Part shown: positions 25,564 to 33,989 of the stretch, in pieces
Position numbering within the stretch: position 1 is the stretch's first letter
Layout of the letters: every line of letters starts with the position of its first letter
DNA from: Intestinibacter sp964449895
GTDB taxonomy: Bacteria > Bacillota > Clostridia > Peptostreptococcales > Peptostreptococcaceae
Direction: 5' to 3'
Length of the DNA stretch: 64,000 nt
Assembly (NCBI GenBank): GCA_964449895.1
Contig: CAYVBY010000005.1
Location: forward strand, 62,001 to 126,000
Translations under genes and position numbers: made by a program
Notes under the pieces: generated by a model
Database searches by the model: none
Told to the model about the DNA's origin: nothing
The model's input: only the letters and a program-made list of their open reading frames with translations

Positions 25564-26451
25564 ATGAAAAAAGTAAAATTTATTTATAATCCAAATTCAG
25601 GAGAAAAAAAAATTATAAATAAAATAGATAAAATTATAGAAGTATATCAAAGTTATGGATATATGGTTGTACCTTACAGACTTACGAAATCTCGTCCTAA
25701 TGAAGATGCATTTTGTGATATAAAAGATAATTATGATCATATACTACTTTCAGGTGGAGATGGAACGCTTGATTTGCTTATTAATTTAATAAAAGATTTA
25801 AACATAGATATACCTGTAGGTATATTTCCTTCAGGAACTGCTAATGATTTTGCCAATGCAATAAAATATCCACATGATGTTGAAAAATGCATAAAACAAA
25901 TTATAAATTCAAAACCTAGATATATAGATATAGGAAAAATAAACGATAAATTTTTTATAAATGTAGCAAGTGCAGGAATGTTTACAGATGTTTCGCAAAA
26001 GATAAATCCTGAATTTAAAAATACAATAGGTAAGGTATCTTATTACTTAAAAGGTATAGAAGAAGCTTTAAACATGAGAAAATTTAATATTAAAGTTACT
26101 TCAGATGAAATTACCTATGATGGTGAAATGTATTTAATGCTTATTTTTAATGGGAAAACTGCAGGAAATATAAATCTTGCTTACAAAGCAGAGATAGATG
26201 ATGGATATTTAGATGTTATAATAGTAAAGGCAATGCCAATACCTAAAACTCTTCCTCTTTTAATAAATATATTAAAGGGAGAGCATTTAGAAGGTTACAA
26301 TGAAGATGAAATTTTATTTTTCAAAACTAAGAAATTACATATAGATTGTAACGATGAACTTTCTACAGATATAGACGGGGAAAAAGGACCTAATTTCCCA
26401 CTTGTAATAGAGTGTGTAGAAAAAGGAATACAACTTTTAGGATATGAATAA
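25564..26451 (+). CDS. YegS/DagK-type lipid kinase
   Basis: 295 residues of the diacylglycerol/lipid kinase family. The nucleotide-binding signature is LLSGGDGTLDLL (GGDGT at 64-68), preceded by the opening FIYNPNSGEK and followed by IFPSGTANDFANAIKYP. The C-terminal beta-sandwich contains YKAEIDDGYLDVIIVK and TDIDGEKGPNFPL. Known members phosphorylate diacylglycerol or related lipids at the membrane. Its own GAGGTG ribosome site lies 5' of the ATG; a terminator shared with glnS follows. Confidence 0.88.
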   Translation: MKKVKFIYNPNSGEKKIINKIDKIIEVYQSYGYMVVPYRLTKSRPNEDAFCDIKDNYDHILLSGGDGTLDLLINLIKDLNIDIPVGIFPSGTANDFANAIKYPHDVEKCIKQIINSKPRYIDIGKINDKFFINVASAGMFTDVSQKINPEFKNTIGKVSYYLKGIEEALNMRKFNIKVTSDEITYDGEMYLMLIFNGKTAGNINLAYKAEIDDGYLDVIIVKAMPIPKTLPLLINILKGEHLEGYNEDEILFFKTKKLHIDCNDELSTDIDGEKGPNFPLVIECVEKGIQLLGYE

Positions 26452-26474
26452 TGGATTAAAATTTAAATATGGAT

Positions 26475-26519
26475 AAAAAAATAGCCACTTAAGAGTTTAT
26501 TTTAAGTGGCTATTTTTTT
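26475..26519. terminator. Bidirectional terminator between the lipid kinase gene and glnS
   Basis: A perfect 18-bp stem (26475-26492 with 26502-26519) with A-run and T-run on either side, between convergent genes. Confidence 0.9.
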
Positions 26520-26520
26520 A

Positions 26521-28188
26521 TTATTTACTTTCTAATTTGAATGAGCTTTTTAATGGTACTATTCTATTGAATACTAATTTTTCATCAGTAGTGTATTTAG
26601 TATCAACACTGAAAAATCCATTTCTTACAAATTGGAATTTATCAAGTGGTTTAGCATCTTTTATTTGAGTTGGTTCAATATAACCTTGTAATATCTCTAG
26701 TGAATTAGGATTTATTTGTTCTAAGAAATGTTTCCCTTCATTTTCTGGGTCATCATCTAATATTAATGGTTCAAATAATCTAAATTCACAAGGAACAGCA
26801 TCTTTTGCATCTACCCAATGAACAGTTCCTTTAACTTTTCTTCCTGTAAATCCAGAACCACTCTTAGTTTCAGGATCGTAAGTTCCATGGATTTCAACTA
26901 TTTCACCGTTTTCGTCTTTTACAAAGTCTGTACATTTAACAAAATATGCACCTTTAAGTCTTACTTCGTTTCCAACGAAGAAACGTCTATATTTTTTAAC
27001 TGGTTCTTCCATAAAGTCATCTCTTTCTATGTAAAGTTCTCTACTAAATGGAACCATTCTTGTACCAGCTTCTTCATTTTTAGCTATATTTTCAATTTCT
27101 AGCATTTCAGTTTGACCTTCTGGATAGTTAGTTATAACTAATTTTAAAGGTTTAAGCACAGCCATAGCAAGAGGAGCTTTTGGTTGTAAATCTTCTCTTA
27201 AGAAGTGGTCTAAAAGTCTAGAGTCAACTTTAGAATCAGCTTTAGCAACACCTATTTCGTTGCAAAATGCTCTTATAGATTCTGGAGTAAAGCCTCTACG
27301 TCTAACACCTGATATAGTAGGCATACGAGGGTCATCCCATCCATCAGTTATACCTTCGTCAACTAATTGTTTTAATTTTCTTTTACTCATAACAGTATTT
27401 GTTAAATTAAGTCTAGCAAACTCAATTTGTCTTGGAACACTTTCCATTTCACATTCTCTAACAACCCAATCATAAAGTGGTCTTTGGTCTTCAAATTCTA
27501 GAGTACATATAGAGTGAGTTATTCCTTCTATAGCATCTTCAAGTGGATGAGCGAAAGAATACATTGGATATATACACCATTTGTCACCTGTGTTGTGGTG
27601 AGTATTATGAGAAATTCTGTATATAACTGGGTCTCTAAAGTTTACATTAGGAGACGACATGTCTATTTTAGCTCTTAAAACTTTTTCTCCGTCTTTAAAT
27701 TCACCATTTTTCATTCTTTCAAATAAATCTAAGTTTTCTTCTACTGATCTATTTCTGTATGGACTTTCTTTACCTGGTTCAGTTAAAGTACCACGAGTTT
27801 CTCTGATTTCTTCTTGAGATAAATCACATACATAAGCTTTACCTTTTTTTATTAAGATAATAGCTCTTTTGTACATTTCATCGAAATAATTAGATGCAAA
27901 AAATAGATTATTCCAGTTAAATCCTAACCATTGAACATCTTTTTTTATTGAATTTACATATTCATCATCTTCTTTAAGTGGATTAGTATCATCAAATCTC
28001 ATATTTACTTTTCCTTTAAATTCTTCAGCTAATCCAAAGTTTAAGCAAATTGATTTAGCATGACCTATATGTAGATATCCGTTTGGTTCTGGTGGAAAAC
28101 GAGTTACTATAGTATCGTGTTTTCCAGATGCCAAATCATCTTTAATTATGTTTTTTATAAAGTTAGTACGACTATTTTCGATTGACAT
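26521..28188 (-). CDS. glnS: Glutamine-tRNA ligase
   Basis: 555 residues, class I tRNA synthetase. The HIGH motif is in PPEPNGYLHIGHAKS (40-43) and the KMSKS-like loop reads VMSKRKL. The anticodon-binding beta-barrels form the C-terminal third (RLKGAYFVKCTDFVK, RKVKGTVHWVDAKDAV). Length and architecture match bacterial GlnS. Its presence suggests glutaminylation of tRNA-Gln directly in addition to, or instead of, the GatCAB route. GAGAGG ribosome site upstream; it is transcribed leftward from a divergent intergenic region. Confidence 0.95.
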   Translation of the reverse strand: MSIENSRTNFIKNIIKDDLASGKHDTIVTRFPPEPNGYLHIGHAKSICLNFGLAEEFKGKVNMRFDDTNPLKEDDEYVNSIKKDVQWLGFNWNNLFFASNYFDEMYKRAIILIKKGKAYVCDLSQEEIRETRGTLTEPGKESPYRNRSVEENLDLFERMKNGEFKDGEKVLRAKIDMSSPNVNFRDPVIYRISHNTHHNTGDKWCIYPMYSFAHPLEDAIEGITHSICTLEFEDQRPLYDWVVRECEMESVPRQIEFARLNLTNTVMSKRKLKQLVDEGITDGWDDPRMPTISGVRRRGFTPESIRAFCNEIGVAKADSKVDSRLLDHFLREDLQPKAPLAMAVLKPLKLVITNYPEGQTEMLEIENIAKNEEAGTRMVPFSRELYIERDDFMEEPVKKYRRFFVGNEVRLKGAYFVKCTDFVKDENGEIVEIHGTYDPETKSGSGFTGRKVKGTVHWVDAKDAVPCEFRLFEPLILDDDPENEGKHFLEQINPNSLEILQGYIEPTQIKDAKPLDKFQFVRNGFFSVDTKYTTDEKLVFNRIVPLKSSFKLESK

Positions 28189-28528
28189 AAATATTACCTC
28201 TCAATTTATTTTATTTTTACTATGTATAAGTTTATTATAATTCATATTAATAATTTTAATTCAATATTAGAAAAAAATAAAGTGTATTTAATTAAATTAA
28301 GTAAAATAAAGCATCAAATGAATTTATAATATATATTATCTAAAAATTGTTTAAAAAATTATATTTTTGTCAAAACAATTAATATAATAGATATTATTTA
28401 AATACTAATTTTTATTATTATAATGTATAATTATAATATATAATTTTTTAAATTAAAACTTAATATGATATATTATCTGTCATAGTATATCATAAATTAA
28501 AAAAAAGTAAAATTTATAAGGAGGAAAA
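28189..28528. other. Divergent intergenic region between glnS and a membrane-protein gene
   Basis: 340 nt of AT-rich sequence. On the minus strand a TATAAT at 28239-28234 with TTGAAT 19 nt upstream could serve glnS. I see no riboswitch, hairpin or small gene in it. Confidence 0.4.
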
Positions 28529-30220
28529 ATGAAGAAATATTTAAAATGTTATGGTATTGCATTTATTATAGTGGCTATATATGCATTTGTTAAATTGCCA
28601 GTTCTTAGACTTGATTTTACATCTGGTTTTACAACTGCAATATTATTTTTCTTTTTAGCTGGTATAATCGATATGATGTTTGATAGAGGTGATAAAACTT
28701 CTAAATTAGCTAAAAACAATTTTACAATAGCTGCAATTTTATTAGTTGTAATTGTAGTTGTCCCATTTATTATAAGTACTCCAATACTTCATGCATCATC
28801 ATATAAAAATTTAATTGGTGAAGTTTCTGAAAGTGAATTTACAGAAGATGTAAGTCCTGTAAATGTAAATGATATACGTATAGTAGATGCAGATATGGCT
28901 ATGAAATTAGGAGAAAAAAAAATAGGTGAAATACCAGCTATAGGTAGTGTATCACAACTTGGAGAATTTCATATCCAAAGTGTAAATGAAGAACTTTATT
29001 GGGTAGCTCCGTTAGTTCATAGAGATATTATAAAATGGATTACTAATTTAGATGGTACAGATGGATATGTTATGGTTTCTGCAACAGATCCACAAGATGT
29101 AAGACTTGTTCAAAGTTTAGATGGAAAACAAATAAAAATAAAATACCAACCACAAGCATATCTTCTACAAGATTTACATAGATATCTTTATATAAATGGT
29201 ATTGTAAATTACGGTATGACGGAGTTTTCTCTTGAAGTAAATGATGAAGGTAGACCGTTTTGGGTTGTAACTTTATATGAAAATAAAATAGGATTTTCAG
29301 GAGCAGATGCTGTAGGTGTAGTAATTTTAGATGCTCAAACAGGTGAATTAAAAAAATACGATATAGAAAATACTCCTAAATGGGTAGATAGAATACAACC
29401 AGAAGATATAATAGTAAATCAAATAACTGATTGGGGATTATATGTAAAAGGATTTATAAACTCTGTACTTAGTGAAGAAGGCGTATTAGTACCTACAGAA
29501 GGAATTTCTTTAGTTTATGGTAATGATAATAAATCTTATTGGTATACAGGAATAACATCTTCAGGTGGAGATGAATCTACAGTAGGATTTATGTTGATAG
29601 ATTCTAGAACAAAAGAAGCAAAACTTTATATGCAAACTGGTGCTACAGAAGTTGCAGCTATGACTTCTGCTGAAGGTAAGGTTCAAGAGAAAAATTACGA
29701 AGCTACATTCCCTGTAATGTATAATATTTACGGAACACCAACTTATGTTTGTTCTTTAAAGGATAAAGCAGGTCTTGTAAAAAGTGTTGCATTTATTTCT
29801 GTAGAAGATTATAGTGTGTTAGCTGTTGGAGATAACAAAAAAGAAGCTTTAGCTAATTATAAAGAAGTGCTTGAATCAGAAGGTGAAGATATAAAATTTG
29901 AAACAGATATAGATGAGATTGAATTATCTGGAATTATAGATAGAATAAATTCAGATGTTCAAAATGGAACAACTACATATTATTTTACTCTGAAAAATAA
30001 CCAACAATTTATGTTTAAAGGAACATCTAAAATATCTAATAAGATTCCTTTAACAAAATCAGGAGATAGTGTTTTAATTACATATACTAAAACAGACAGC
30101 AGTACAATTAATGTAAGTAAGTTTGAAAATTTAAGTCTTTTAAATTCTAAATCAACAAATAATAAAGATACTTCATCAGAAAACAAAGAAAATAAAGATG
30201 AAAAAGAAGATAAAAATTAG
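28529..30220 (+). CDS. Conserved membrane-anchored protein of unknown function
   Basis: 563 residues. Three hydrophobic segments in the first 90 residues (near 5-22, 32-48 and 66-86) anchor a large extracytoplasmic domain. The soluble part has a conserved middle (NEELYWVAPLVHRDIIKWIT, then GYVMVSATDPQDVRLVQ and KWVDRIQPEDIIVNQITDWG) and two segments reminiscent of PepSY-like repeats (VVILDAQTGELKKYDIENTP and FMLIDSRTKEAKLY). The C-terminus ends in a Lys/Glu/Asn-rich tail. I recognise the overall pattern from low-GC Gram-positives but not a function. Monocistronic with its own terminator. Confidence 0.75.
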   Translation: MKKYLKCYGIAFIIVAIYAFVKLPVLRLDFTSGFTTAILFFFLAGIIDMMFDRGDKTSKLAKNNFTIAAILLVVIVVVPFIISTPILHASSYKNLIGEVSESEFTEDVSPVNVNDIRIVDADMAMKLGEKKIGEIPAIGSVSQLGEFHIQSVNEELYWVAPLVHRDIIKWITNLDGTDGYVMVSATDPQDVRLVQSLDGKQIKIKYQPQAYLLQDLHRYLYINGIVNYGMTEFSLEVNDEGRPFWVVTLYENKIGFSGADAVGVVILDAQTGELKKYDIENTPKWVDRIQPEDIIVNQITDWGLYVKGFINSVLSEEGVLVPTEGISLVYGNDNKSYWYTGITSSGGDESTVGFMLIDSRTKEAKLYMQTGATEVAAMTSAEGKVQEKNYEATFPVMYNIYGTPTYVCSLKDKAGLVKSVAFISVEDYSVLAVGDNKKEALANYKEVLESEGEDIKFETDIDEIELSGIIDRINSDVQNGTTTYYFTLKNNQQFMFKGTSKISNKIPLTKSGDSVLITYTKTDSSTINVSKFENLSLLNSKSTNNKDTSSENKENKDEKEDKN

Positions 30221-30230
30221 CAAATATATG

Positions 30231-30260
30231 AAAGTGAACTCATTTGAGTTCACTTTTTTA
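30231..30260 (+). terminator. Terminator after the membrane-protein gene
   Basis: A perfect 12-bp stem AAAGTGAACTCA / TGAGTTCACTTT with a tight loop, then TTTT. Confidence 0.85.
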
Positions 30261-30314
30261 TATTTTAATTAATATAATATATTAAATTATACTAAATCCT
30301 ATGGAGAGATTGAT

Positions 30315-30929
30315 ATGACAATACTTGAGAGAGAATTACTTTTTATAATTAGTAGGCTTAGATGTTTAACAGAAAATCAAGTAAATAGACTTTATAATAG
30401 AAAAAAAGACTCAAAAAAAAAGGCACTTAAAAGGACTCTTAGAAGAATGTGTAATGATTATATACTAGTTAAATTTCCATGTAATATAAATTACAGGGGA
30501 TATAGAGATAATTCTTATGTTTACTATATAAGTGGAAGTGAATTTTATAAAGGAGAAGAATTAGTTAAGGCTTTAATAGCTTCTGATATTGTGGTTAAGA
30601 TGAAGCTTTGCAATTTTGAAATAGTTAGATTTTATAGAAATATAAATATAGGAGATGATAAATATTATCTATATTTAGAATATATAAATCCTGTTGAAAA
30701 TAAGATAAAGCAATTACTTGTTGATATAGAATTAGAAAATAAAATAGATTTTTCAAAATATCAAGATTTAGAGATAAATATGAGAAAATCTACAATTCCA
30801 TTTTTTATGAAGCCAAATATACTAATTGTTGCGAATAATATAAAAGAGTATAATTGTTTAGAAAATATAAACAATAAAAATATTTTCTTAACAGATACTT
30901 CATTAAACTCAATACTGAAGTATTTATAA
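30315..30929 (+). CDS. Winged-helix protein of replication-relaxation (Replic_Relax) type
   Basis: 204 residues. The N-terminal half looks like a winged helix (ERELLFIISRLRCLTENQVN, then KRTLRRMCNDYILVKFP) and the second half is a mixed alpha/beta domain. The pattern resembles replication-relaxation family proteins, which are often plasmid or integrative-element encoded. No other element genes accompany it, and it is followed by the aspartokinase region. Ribosome site GGAGAG precedes the ATG. Moderate confidence in the family only. Confidence 0.55.
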   Translation: MTILERELLFIISRLRCLTENQVNRLYNRKKDSKKKALKRTLRRMCNDYILVKFPCNINYRGYRDNSYVYYISGSEFYKGEELVKALIASDIVVKMKLCNFEIVRFYRNINIGDDKYYLYLEYINPVENKIKQLLVDIELENKIDFSKYQDLEINMRKSTIPFFMKPNILIVANNIKEYNCLENINNKNIFLTDTSLNSILKYL

Positions 30930-30960
30930 TAAAAAATATTTTTATATTTTAAAAAAATCA

Positions 30961-30990
30961 TTGAATAATACTTTTAAAATAATATATAAT
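30961..30990 (+). promoter_or_regulatory. Promoter of aspartokinase copy 1
   Basis: TTGAAT then 18 nt then TATAAT. The promoter and surrounding 40 nt closely match the promoter region of copy 2 at 32449-32490, so it was part of the duplicated unit. Confidence 0.65.
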
Positions 30991-31004
30991 ATAATTAAAT
31001 TAAA

Positions 31005-31166
31005 AAGTTCAATTAAGAAAGTTTAAGATATAGTATTATAAAAAGATGAATTAAATTCGAAGTTATAAATTCTATGAGATATAAGAAGATTATCTATAAA
31101 ATATCACTTCGTTTATAATAAGCTATAAGGTTTATGACGCCCAAAGTATATAATTTGGGCGTTTTT
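31005..31166 (+). promoter_or_regulatory. Degenerate lysine riboswitch relic with intact terminator
   Basis: Matches the intact leader of copy 2 only in patches: TTCGAAGTTATAAATT, ATATCACTT, and AGCTATAAGGTTTA. It lacks AGAGGTGC and GGGAGCTGG, and the leader is about 70 nt shorter. The antiterminator strand (GGTTTACTTTG in copy 2) is cut to GGTTTATG. The terminator ACGCCCAAA (31137-31145) / TTTGGGCGT (31154-31162) with T-run remains, so constitutive attenuation is possible. Confidence 0.7.
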
Positions 31167-31200
31167 AAATTCTTAAATGTTAATTTAAGGAGGTATATTA

Positions 31201-32400
31201 ATGAATAGTAGTATAATAGTGCAAAAGTATGGAGGAAGTTCAGTTGCAACTATAGATAAAATAAAAAAAATAGCAAAACATTTGATTGAAAGAAAAAAAA
31301 TAAATCCTAAAATAGTTGTAGTAGTATCTGCTATGGGAGATACTACAGATAATTATATAAGTCTTGCAAATGAAGTTACTAATACACCAGACAAAAGGGA
31401 ATTAGATGTTTTAATGTCAACAGGAGAGATGATATCAGCTTCTCTTTTAGCTATGAGTTTAAATTCCTTAGGATGTCCTGCAATAAGTTATAATGCGTAT
31501 CAATTAGATATAAAAACAAGTGGAACTCATGGGAAGTCTTTAATAGATGATATAAATATAAAAAAAATAGAAGATAGTTTAAATGAGGGTAAAATAGTAG
31601 TAGTTACTGGTTTTCAAGGGTTAGATGATAGAGGAGATATAACTACCTTAGGTAGAGGTGGCTCAGATACTTCTGCAGTTGCTTTAGCTGTAAAACTAAA
31701 TGGTAAATGTGAGATATATACAGATGTAGATGGAATTTATTTTACAGACCCAAGAAAATATAAAGAAGCTAAAAAATTAGGAGAAATAGAGTATGCAGAA
31801 ATGCTAGAACTTGCAAGTTTAGGAGCGCAAGTAATGCATTCAAGAAGTATAGAACTTGCTCAAAAGTACAAAATAGAACTATACGTCGGTTTGTCATGTA
31901 GTGATATAGAAGGAACATATATAAGGAGTATGAAAAATATGAAATTAGAAGATAAAATAATAACAGGCCTTGCAATAAGTGATCAAGATGTTTTAATAAC
32001 TATAGATATAGATGAAAATAAAGTAATGAATTTATTTGAAGATATAGCAAATGAAAATATAATTATGGATATGATAAATCAAGCTTATATAAAAGAAAAT
32101 AAAATAAATGTATCATTTACAATTTGTAAAGAGGATTTATCTTACATAAAAACTATAATTGAAAAATATGTACCTCAAAATACTATTTCAATAGATGAGA
32201 ATATAACTAAATTATCTTTAGTAGGTTCTGGTATGAAAAACACTAGTGGTGTAGTATCAAAAATATTTAATATATTAAATCAAAATAAAATCAAAATAAA
32301 ATCAATAACTACATCAGAAATAAGAATTACTTGTGCTATAAGTACAAATGATAAATATTTAGCTATAAATGAAATAGCAAAAGAATTTAATGTACAATAA
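31201..32400 (+). CDS. lysC: Aspartokinase, copy 1 (upstream)
   Basis: 399 residues, phosphorylating aspartate as the first step of lysine, threonine and methionine synthesis. Kinase motifs: IIVQKYGGSSVAT, VVVVSAMGDTTD, LMSTGEMISASLLAMSL, GFQGLDDRGDITTLGRGGSD and YTDVDGIYFTDPRK. The C-terminal third has two ACT domains, the second with KLSLVGSGMKNTSGVVSKIF. GGAGG lies upstream. It is a tandem paralogue of 32762-33955; the kinase parts are nearly identical while the ACT parts differ. Its leader is a broken riboswitch, so it is probably poorly expressed or uncoupled from lysine. Confidence 0.93.
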   Translation: MNSSIIVQKYGGSSVATIDKIKKIAKHLIERKKINPKIVVVVSAMGDTTDNYISLANEVTNTPDKRELDVLMSTGEMISASLLAMSLNSLGCPAISYNAYQLDIKTSGTHGKSLIDDINIKKIEDSLNEGKIVVVTGFQGLDDRGDITTLGRGGSDTSAVALAVKLNGKCEIYTDVDGIYFTDPRKYKEAKKLGEIEYAEMLELASLGAQVMHSRSIELAQKYKIELYVGLSCSDIEGTYIRSMKNMKLEDKIITGLAISDQDVLITIDIDENKVMNLFEDIANENIIMDMINQAYIKENKINVSFTICKEDLSYIKTIIEKYVPQNTISIDENITKLSLVGSGMKNTSGVVSKIFNILNQNKIKIKSITTSEIRITCAISTNDKYLAINEIAKEFNVQ

Positions 32401-32448
32401 TATGATTATAGTAAAAATACAAATTTTTATAATATCAAACAAATTTTA

Positions 32449-32478
32449 TTAAATAATAGTTGCAAAATAATATATAAT
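32449..32478 (+). promoter_or_regulatory. Promoter of aspartokinase copy 2
   Basis: TTAAAT then 18 nt then TATAAT. It is the counterpart of the copy 1 promoter at 30961-30990. Confidence 0.6.
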
Positions 32479-32510
32479 GTGATTAAATTATATTAATAAT
32501 TTAATTATTA

Positions 32511-32728
32511 AAGCCTAGGGTAGAGGTGCTTTAAATTAAGAGTATTTATAGGGAGCTGGTAAGTTTTGATCTATAAAGAAAGGAATTAAAGCCGAAGTTA
32601 TAAATTTGACGGAGTTTATAGCTGGACTTATACATAATATGTATAAGGCTGTCACTTTATTTGTGATGAGCTACAAGGTTTACTTTGTTTGATATTTTAA
32701 CGCCCAAAGTATACCTTTGGGCGTTTTT
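32511..32728 (+). promoter_or_regulatory. Lysine riboswitch (L-box) with terminator
   Basis: Conserved core blocks in order: AGAGGTGC (32522-32529), GGGAGCTGG (32551-32559), GCCGAAG (32591-32597), GGACTTA, AAGGCTGTCA (from 32645) and GATGAGCTAC (32665-32674). P1 pairs AAGCCT (32511-32516) with AGGTTT (32676-32681). The terminator is AACGCCCAAAG (32699-32709) / CTTTGGGCGTT (32715-32725) plus T-run. GGTTTACTTTG (32678-32688) can pair with CAAAGTATACC (32705-32715) with one mismatch as antiterminator; lysine-stabilised P1 would hide it and cause termination. Confidence 0.93.
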
Positions 32729-32761
32729 AAATACCTAAGCTAATTTAAGGGGGACTAATTA

Positions 32762-33955
32762 ATGAATGGTATAATAGTACAAAAGTACGGTGGAAGTTCA
32801 GTTGCCACTACAGAAAAAATTGAAAAAATAGCAAAACATTTAATTGAAAGAAAAAAAACAGATTCTAAAATAGTTGTAGTAGTTTCTGCTATGGGAGATA
32901 CTACAGATGATTATATAAGTCTTGCAAATGCAATTACTGATACTCCAGATAAGAGGGAATTAGATGTTTTAATGTCAACAGGAGAGATGATATCGGCTTC
33001 TCTTTTAGCTATGAGTTTAAATTCTCTAGGATGTCCTGCAATAAGTTACAATGCATATCAATTAGAGATACAAACAAGTGGAGCTCATGGGAAGTCTTTA
33101 ATAGATGATATAAATATAAAAAAAATAGAAGACAGTTTAAATGAAGGTAAAATAGTAGTAGTTACTGGTTTTCAAGGTTTAGATAATAGAGGCGATATAA
33201 CTACTTTAGGTAGAGGTGGCTCAGATACTTCTGCAGTTGCTTTAGCTGTAAAACTAAATGGTAAATGTGAGATATATACAGATGTAGATGGAATTTATTT
33301 TACAGACCCAAGAAAATATAAAGAAGCTAAAAAATTAGGAGAAATAGAGTATGCAGAAATGCTAGAACTTGCAAGTTTAGGAGCGCAAGTAATGCATTCA
33401 AGAAGTATAGAACTTGCTCAAAAGTATCAAATAGAATTATATGTAGGGTTATCATGTAGTGATATAGAAGGAACATATATAAGGGGGATAAAAAATATGA
33501 AATTAGAAGATAAAGTAATAACAGGTCTTGCAACAAGTGATGAAGATGTTGCTATAACTATAGATATAGATGAAAATAAAGTAATAGAATTATTTGAAAG
33601 TATAGCAAATGAAAATGTAAGTATGGATATGATAAGTCAAACTTCTCCAAGAAATGGGAAAATAAGTGTATCATTTACAATTCCTAAGGAAGAGTTAGAA
33701 CTTGGAAAATCTATAGTTGCAAAATATGTACCAGATAGTGAAACTTTAATAGATGAAAATATAACAAAATTATCTTTAGTAGGTTTAGGTATGAAAAATA
33801 CTAGTGGTGTAGCATCAAAAGTATTTAGTATATTAAATAAAAATGGAATAAAAATAAAATTAATAACTACATCAGAAATAAGAATTACTTGTGCTATAAG
33901 TACAAATGATAAAGATTTAGCTGTAAATGAAATAGCAAAAGAATTTAATGTATAA
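32762..33955 (+). CDS. lysC: Aspartokinase, copy 2 (lysine-riboswitch controlled)
   Basis: 397 residues with the same motifs as copy 1: IVQKYGGSSVATTEKIEKIA, GFQGLDNRGDITTLGRGGSD, YTDVDGIYFTDPRK and two C-terminal ACT domains (LSLVGLGMKNTSGVASKVF). An intact lysine riboswitch precedes it and lysA follows 34 nt downstream, so this is the regulated enzyme of the diaminopimelate branch. GGGGGA ribosome site. The middle of the kinase domain shares about 220 nt with copy 1 without a single difference. Confidence 0.95.
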   Translation: MNGIIVQKYGGSSVATTEKIEKIAKHLIERKKTDSKIVVVVSAMGDTTDDYISLANAITDTPDKRELDVLMSTGEMISASLLAMSLNSLGCPAISYNAYQLEIQTSGAHGKSLIDDINIKKIEDSLNEGKIVVVTGFQGLDNRGDITTLGRGGSDTSAVALAVKLNGKCEIYTDVDGIYFTDPRKYKEAKKLGEIEYAEMLELASLGAQVMHSRSIELAQKYQIELYVGLSCSDIEGTYIRGIKNMKLEDKVITGLATSDEDVAITIDIDENKVIELFESIANENVSMDMISQTSPRNGKISVSFTIPKEELELGKSIVAKYVPDSETLIDENITKLSLVGLGMKNTSGVASKVFSILNKNGIKIKLITTSEIRITCAISTNDKDLAVNEIAKEFNV

Positions 33956-33989
33956 TATAAAAATAATATTGAGATTTTAGGGGGCTAAT

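Noticed and set aside
30315..30929. Integrated plasmid or conjugative element
   Set aside because: One Replic_Relax-like protein alone, with no integrase, relaxase or attachment repeats around it.
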